From: Paraphysoderma sedebokerense
Taxonomy: Eukaryota > Blastocladiomycota > Physodermatomycetes > Physodermatales > Physodermataceae
DNA: 64,000 nucleotides
Assembly (NCBI GenBank): GCA_025602915.1
Contig: JAHLJZ010000025.1
Location: forward strand, 62,001 to 126,000
Direction of reading: 5' to 3'
The notes beneath the pieces were generated by a model. It saw only the letters and a program-made list of their open reading frames with translations, was not told the origin of the DNA and did not search any database. Made by a program: the position numbers and the translations under genes. Shown one piece after another: positions 59,930 to 64,000 of this stretch; position 1 is the stretch's first letter, and each line of letters begins with the position of its first letter.

Positions 59930-62461
59930 ATGTCTGAATATGATGACGATGAAGGCTACGACTACACCCAAGCCGAGTACGACATTTATTCTGATCACAG
60001 CGATCATTCGGACGAAGTAGAATCAGACATCGAAGGTAACGCTCGATCCGTAAATCTATTAATGCTGTTGAATCCAAAGTATTTCGTTAGAAGCACTTAC
60101 CGTTTGCCATTCTAAAATATTTCAGATGCGATATTATCTCATGTACATTATACGACCGATTATGCTTTTCAATCTAAACCGAATTCGGAGTCCGATAACA
60201 TACCGCCGCCGGACTTGGTGAATTCCGAACCATCCATTAATGTACAGAACGATGAGCCGGAATCTAAAACCCGAGATACCTCAGATTCGTTATTTTCTAT
60301 TGGCACTGATCATGAGCGGTTGAGTATGGCTGATTCGAACAAGGACAAACCTTCGGACGAGGTGCAGGATGGGACGACCAAAATTCGGCGACAAAACGAT
60401 GGAGATGATGATAGCCGATATGGAATTAACAAAACGCAAAGAAAGAGAAATACAGTGGAAGATTTTATTGCTATTGTGTCATCATCATCCGAAGAAGACG
60501 ACGAGGAGGAAGGAGAATTGAAGGACCAAAGTGTTGATTCTGATTTAGAACTCTACGGTGAAACGTCGAAGACAGAGTTGCGTCCTGCTGAAACAGCGGG
60601 AAAAAAGTACAGTGATCCTGTTCTGGAAAAGAATGCGGTTGATCTTTCGATAGTGGAAGATCATGGGACTGCGGGTCTTGAAATACCAGCAGAATCGGAC
60701 GAGACAGAATTTTTGACTCATCTAGTTACACTGGGTGGAGCCTCTGACGAAAATGTGGAACGAACGATAAATGATGTTTCACTAGATGAGGTCTATGCCG
60801 ATTTAGAGTACGAAGATTTTAAGGTTTGGATTCTGTTGCCCTTGTACTGTTTCTCTCGTTTGTCTTTCATGTTCTATTCTAGAATGAGTGTGTTCATGAC
60901 CTTAACGATACTTTGTTATATAGGGCCGTAATCGATATTTTATGGAAAACGAAGGTCCACGATGTTTACGGTGCGACGAACGGGGTCACACAGCCCGAGA
61001 GTGTACAATTATTAAGGTGCGTACCTTTTGACAGGATACTATATGGTTTTTCAATGTTTTTAACAAATTTTTTACCGTCCAGTGTTTGATTTGTGGAGCT
61101 TTTGGGCACGAACACTTCAAATGTCCTTTTATGTCACAGATTGTTTGTTTTCAGTGCAAACAGCGGGGTCACAGAAAAATTGTGTGTAACCACTTCTATG
61201 TTCGCAATTCTTTGCTCCCTTGCCTGTCTAATTAGAAGCCCTTCGAATGCAGGATTGTGTGATCCCGCCCGAGGTTATCAGAGAGCGAATGTGTCGAAAT
61301 TGTGACTACGGAAGTCATTTGAAAGAGGTCTGCTATGTATTTTGAGTACCATACAGGTCTTGTCAGTTGGCTCATAGTATGTTGTAAATAGGATTGTCCC
61401 AAAATATGGCGAGTTTATATCGTTCCGGACTACGTTGATAGGGTAAGTCTACCGAATGTTAGGCACAGTTGTGGTTGGCTTATTCATCTTCTAACGGTTG
61501 CCTCCTTTTAGAATCGAAAGCGGGGACTAACTATATCATGCTACAATTGTGCATCTCCCGATCATTATGGCGACGTAAGGCTTATCATTCTTGTTAATCT
61601 TTTTCGTCTGTGGCCCCTATTCCTAACTGCCATCAATCATAGGACTGCCCGAGACCTCGCTTTGACAGAGTACGTTCTATCAACCCGACTCCATTTCGTA
61701 TCGAACCTCCGTTTCAATGCCGTGTAATCTATGAAAACGAGGTCACCGACGAAAATATTATATCAAAAATTCCTACGTTAGAGTCTAGGATATGTGATAG
61801 ACTTGAAGCACTTGATATGTCGCGGAATAGGAAGCGACAACGCCACGACGACGAGGAAAGGGACGATAGCGATAGGAATCAACACGAGCGTCAAATTAAG
61901 CGACCGAAAAGGCAGTTAAACCGTGATCTTGAGAGAGACAGCGCTATCCCTGGGAATAGCCGAGGCCGGAAGAGTAATGATCTGGGAAGCGATAGAAGGA
62001 ACGATCATTCTAGGAGAAATGATGAAAGGCTGCGAAGTAATGACAACGGTGGCGACGAATTGGAAGAAGGAGAGTTCAGGCCTCGAGGAGCTGGAAGAAA
62101 TGACATGGGTCTGAAGGATGGTCCGAATCAGCGTTCGGATAGAGGCGACAGCCGAAATCAAAGTCCTCGGTCTGATTCTAGTCGCCATACGGAATCACCA
62201 AAGAACAATTTCAACAGAAACAGTAACAGTAATTTCCCGCGTTCTCAGCGATCGCAAGACCAACCTCGATGGTCGAAGCCAAAAATACAGCAGAAACAAA
62301 CCGGGCAGATAAAATTTAACTTTAATTTCGGTGGGAAAGCTTCTAATGATAAAGGAAATCGTTTTGGCAATGGGCAGGGTAGAAATGGTGGGTCAAGCAA
62401 AGGCCAATCAGGTTCAAATAATAAGCCTCTCTACAAAGGTGGGTATAATTACAAAAAATGA
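59930..62461 (+). CDS. Air1/ZCCHC7-type zinc-knuckle protein (TRAMP complex)
   Basis: RNA-binding subunit that, in yeast and animals, joins a Trf4-type poly(A) polymerase and Mtr4 helicase to feed nuclear RNA to the exosome. Eight exons: 59930-60035, 60126-60823, 60924-61016, 61083-61181, 61253-61327, 61392-61442, 61512-61574, 61643-62461; 667 aa. An acidic N-terminal third precedes five CCHC knuckles: CLRCDERGHTAREC, CLICGAFGHEHFKC, CFQCKQRGHRKIDC (completed across intron 4), CRNCDYGSHLKEDC (across intron 5) and CYNCASPDHYGDDC (across intron 7). Introns fall within or next to each knuckle. A segment with RVIYENEVTDE follows and then an Arg/Asp/Asn/Gly-rich tail of over 200 residues, as in RNA-binding proteins. 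Five knuckles in this order are the Air1/Air2 pattern. Confidence 0.88.
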
Positions 62462-62877
62462 ATTATGGTGACTTGTATGGTGTACAAAACTTAAACTAAA
62501 TGTGAAATGGTATTAATAATTGTACTGCAAATGGATTATTATTTCTTAATTGTAACATCCTGTGGAAATAGCAGCAAAAATGAAAGGTTTTGAATATCGC
62601 AGGCGGGCAAAGGTCCTTGCCGAAACTTTGAATTCACACCCTCAGGTATGAAAGAAGTGACCCCTCCTATTATAACTGATATCTTGTGATCCCTGGAAGC
62701 CCCTGACGACGTTTGAAGTGAGGTAAAGCCTGTTTCACTTCCTAGTGCAGCCCCAGTCCCCACCTGGCGCCAGTCGATTTGGCAACACTGCAACTACAAA
62801 ATGACGATATCTCTCCTTCTTCTTCACTCGTCGAAAACTCATTATTTTAAAGAGAATTTGTAATAAAACCGATAGAT
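62462..62877. other. Intergenic
   Basis: No gene supported between the zinc-knuckle gene and the LITAF gene. The minus-strand frame at 62793-62539 starts with TTG and shows no recognisable content. Confidence 0.6.
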
Positions 62878-63255
62878 ATGCAACAACCGCAGCCTATTTG
62901 GAAAGCCGACTCAGCTGATACTTTGACTGCCAGTTTCCAGCCACAGCGTCCGACCAGCACATTTCTATCAGTAACCCCCATCCAAGCGTTAAATCGAGGA
63001 CCCGCTCCTGTTGACTGTCCAATGTGCGGTATCCGCGGTATGACAACGATATCTTTTGAAACTGGTTCGGCTACCCACCTTTGGGCTTTTGGAGCATGTT
63101 TCTGTTTCGGCCTCGGTTGTCTACCTTATTTTATCAATAATGCGAAAGACGTCGTCCATAAATGCAACCATTGCGGTACAGCTTTGGCAATATGGCATAG
63201 AAATGGTGGGAACACTGAACTGTTGGTACATGCTACTGGGAAAATAATAGCTTAG
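62878..63255 (+). CDS. LITAF-domain zinc protein
   Basis: Single exon, 125 aa. LITAF (SIMPLE) proteins are small proteins anchored monotopically to late endosome/lysosome membranes. The N-terminal 45 residues are Pro/Gln/Thr-rich. The LITAF domain shows the first zinc half-site CPMC, a hydrophobic membrane-inserting helix (HLWAFGACFCFGLGCLPYFI) and the second half-site HKCNHCG, ending in the usual small basic strand. The ATG at 62878 is the first in frame. The hydrophobic segment contains four Cys, which may be palmitoylated; that is inference. Confidence 0.93.
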   Translation: MQQPQPIWKADSADTLTASFQPQRPTSTFLSVTPIQALNRGPAPVDCPMCGIRGMTTISFETGSATHLWAFGACFCFGLGCLPYFINNAKDVVHKCNHCGTALAIWHRNGGNTELLVHATGKIIA

Positions 63256-64000
63256 GTAAGGGGAATTTGGAATGTTGGGGACGTCAGGTTCATCTCGGTT
63301 GTCGGATCAGAGTCCCGCTAGGTTTAATTTTAAACGGAGTAAATTAGAATCTTGCAGTGGTATATAATTATTTAGGATTATCCCAGGCGGTGTTCCTTTC
63401 GATCCATGAGAATTTACTTGTTTTCCGGAATACTCCAATTCGGCATAGAGTGAACTTAACATGGAATCTGGGTTAGGGAATCTAGCTTGTCACCGCTTAG
63501 GATGCGAGATTGTAAATCAATAGCCAAGCATAATAGTACTCTTCGAAAAGTTATACATCCATTGCACTTAGTCATCGTCTTTCTAACTCCAACTGCTAGA
63601 AAAATGTCTACCTGGCATACCTTAACCTATTTTACTGGATTCATCCTCTTCCATGATTATGCTGCCGCCTGTTCAAACCTTGATATTCTGTGAGTCTGTG
63701 ACTGAAACCTGGAACAATACACAGACAAAGGCGAGAGCTATCTGAACTGATCCAAAACGTGCTGTCAATTGCTTAATCCATAGCAGAATGCATTCTCCAT
63801 GTTTCAGTTCGCATGAATTTTTGAGAGATCGGGAGTCTGTATTTATATCCACTGGACCACTAGTAATCATTCAGTCGAATAGTTTCGCATTGCAGGCACC
63901 GTAAAAATTATATATAATATGAACAGGTTTAGCAACAGCCGATATCTTATTCTTTCTGCACTCAGCTGTTCTTTCTGATCTCCTGGTCTATGTTGATATT
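63256..64000. other. Right edge, mostly unassigned
   Basis: Apart from a possible leader exon at 63604-63689, nothing is recognised. A minus-strand frame with an ATG at 63870 (65 codons) has one hydrophobic stretch but no further support. Confidence 0.45.
63604..63689 (+). CDS. Possible first exon of a secreted protein (gene runs off the window)
   Basis: ATG 63604 opens MSTWHTLTYFTGFILFHDYAA, which reads like a signal peptide with a cleavage site after an Ala run, followed by a Cys, and stops at a strong donor, CT then GTGAGT at 63690. No matching downstream exon could be fixed before the window ends. Confidence 0.3.

Noticed and set aside
63056-63247. Second frame inside the LITAF gene
   Set aside because: Shadow of the LITAF coding sequence.
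1-64000. Virus-like elements, LTR elements, DNA transposons, CRISPR arrays
   Set aside because: No reverse transcriptase, integrase, capsid, transposase or cas-like frame and no long terminal or inverted repeats were seen.

Overview
The window looks like nuclear DNA of an early-diverging, zoosporic (flagellated) fungus. Fungal or mostly fungal content: a T1-type guanyl ribonuclease, a WSC-domain wall protein, an Msy-type EF-hand MscS channel, a Mil1/TMCO4-like DUF726 protein, a Sok1/TCP11 homologue, an Air1-type zinc-knuckle protein and Atg6. Against that background stand two ciliary genes, IFT74 and a CCDC148 homologue, which non-flagellated fungi have lost, and a PduO-type cobalamin adenosyltransferase, known mostly from early-diverging fungal lineages. 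Genes are close together and rich in short canonical GT-AG introns (mostly about 50-110 nt); several exons are only 6-31 nt. No virus-like element, transposon, CRISPR array or rRNA was seen.

Layout. 0-18 kb: 3' part of a secreted RNase T1 homologue (+), a TCP11/Sok1 gene (-), a single-pass membrane protein of unknown function (+), glutaryl-CoA dehydrogenase (+), three tandemly duplicated intron-containing tRNA-Tyr genes (+), a serine carboxypeptidase (+) and a DUF726 hydrolase-like membrane protein (-). 18-32 kb: two long gene-poor stretches, an unrecognised 8-exon gene (-), ATG6/Beclin 1 (+), the large subunit of ribonucleotide reductase (+) and a WSC-domain protein (+). 32-47 kb: cobalamin adenosyltransferase (+), a Rab5 GTPase with a 6-nt exon (+), ketopantoate hydroxymethyltransferase (+), tRNA-dihydrouridine synthase 3 (-), a hybrid histidine kinase with a decayed ATP-binding domain (+), an EF-hand MscS channel (-) and Utp7 (-). 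47-64 kb: IFT74 (+) divergent from UTP7, a coiled-coil/C1/RhoGAP protein (-), CCDC148 (+), fidgetin-like 1 (+), an Air1/ZCCHC7-type zinc-knuckle protein (+), a LITAF-domain protein (+) and the possible first exon of a secreted protein at the right edge.

The genes are mostly unrelated housekeeping functions and no operon-like logic is expected. Functional links that can be drawn: Rab5, Atg6 and the LITAF protein all act in the endolysosomal system; Utp7, DUS3 and the Air-like protein act on RNA; IFT74 and CCDC148 belong to the flagellum. Exon models were built by hand from splice signals, reading-phase continuity and remembered family sequences, so borders in variable regions may be off by a few codons. 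In every multi-exon model reported as complete, except IFT74, the coding length is a multiple of three.
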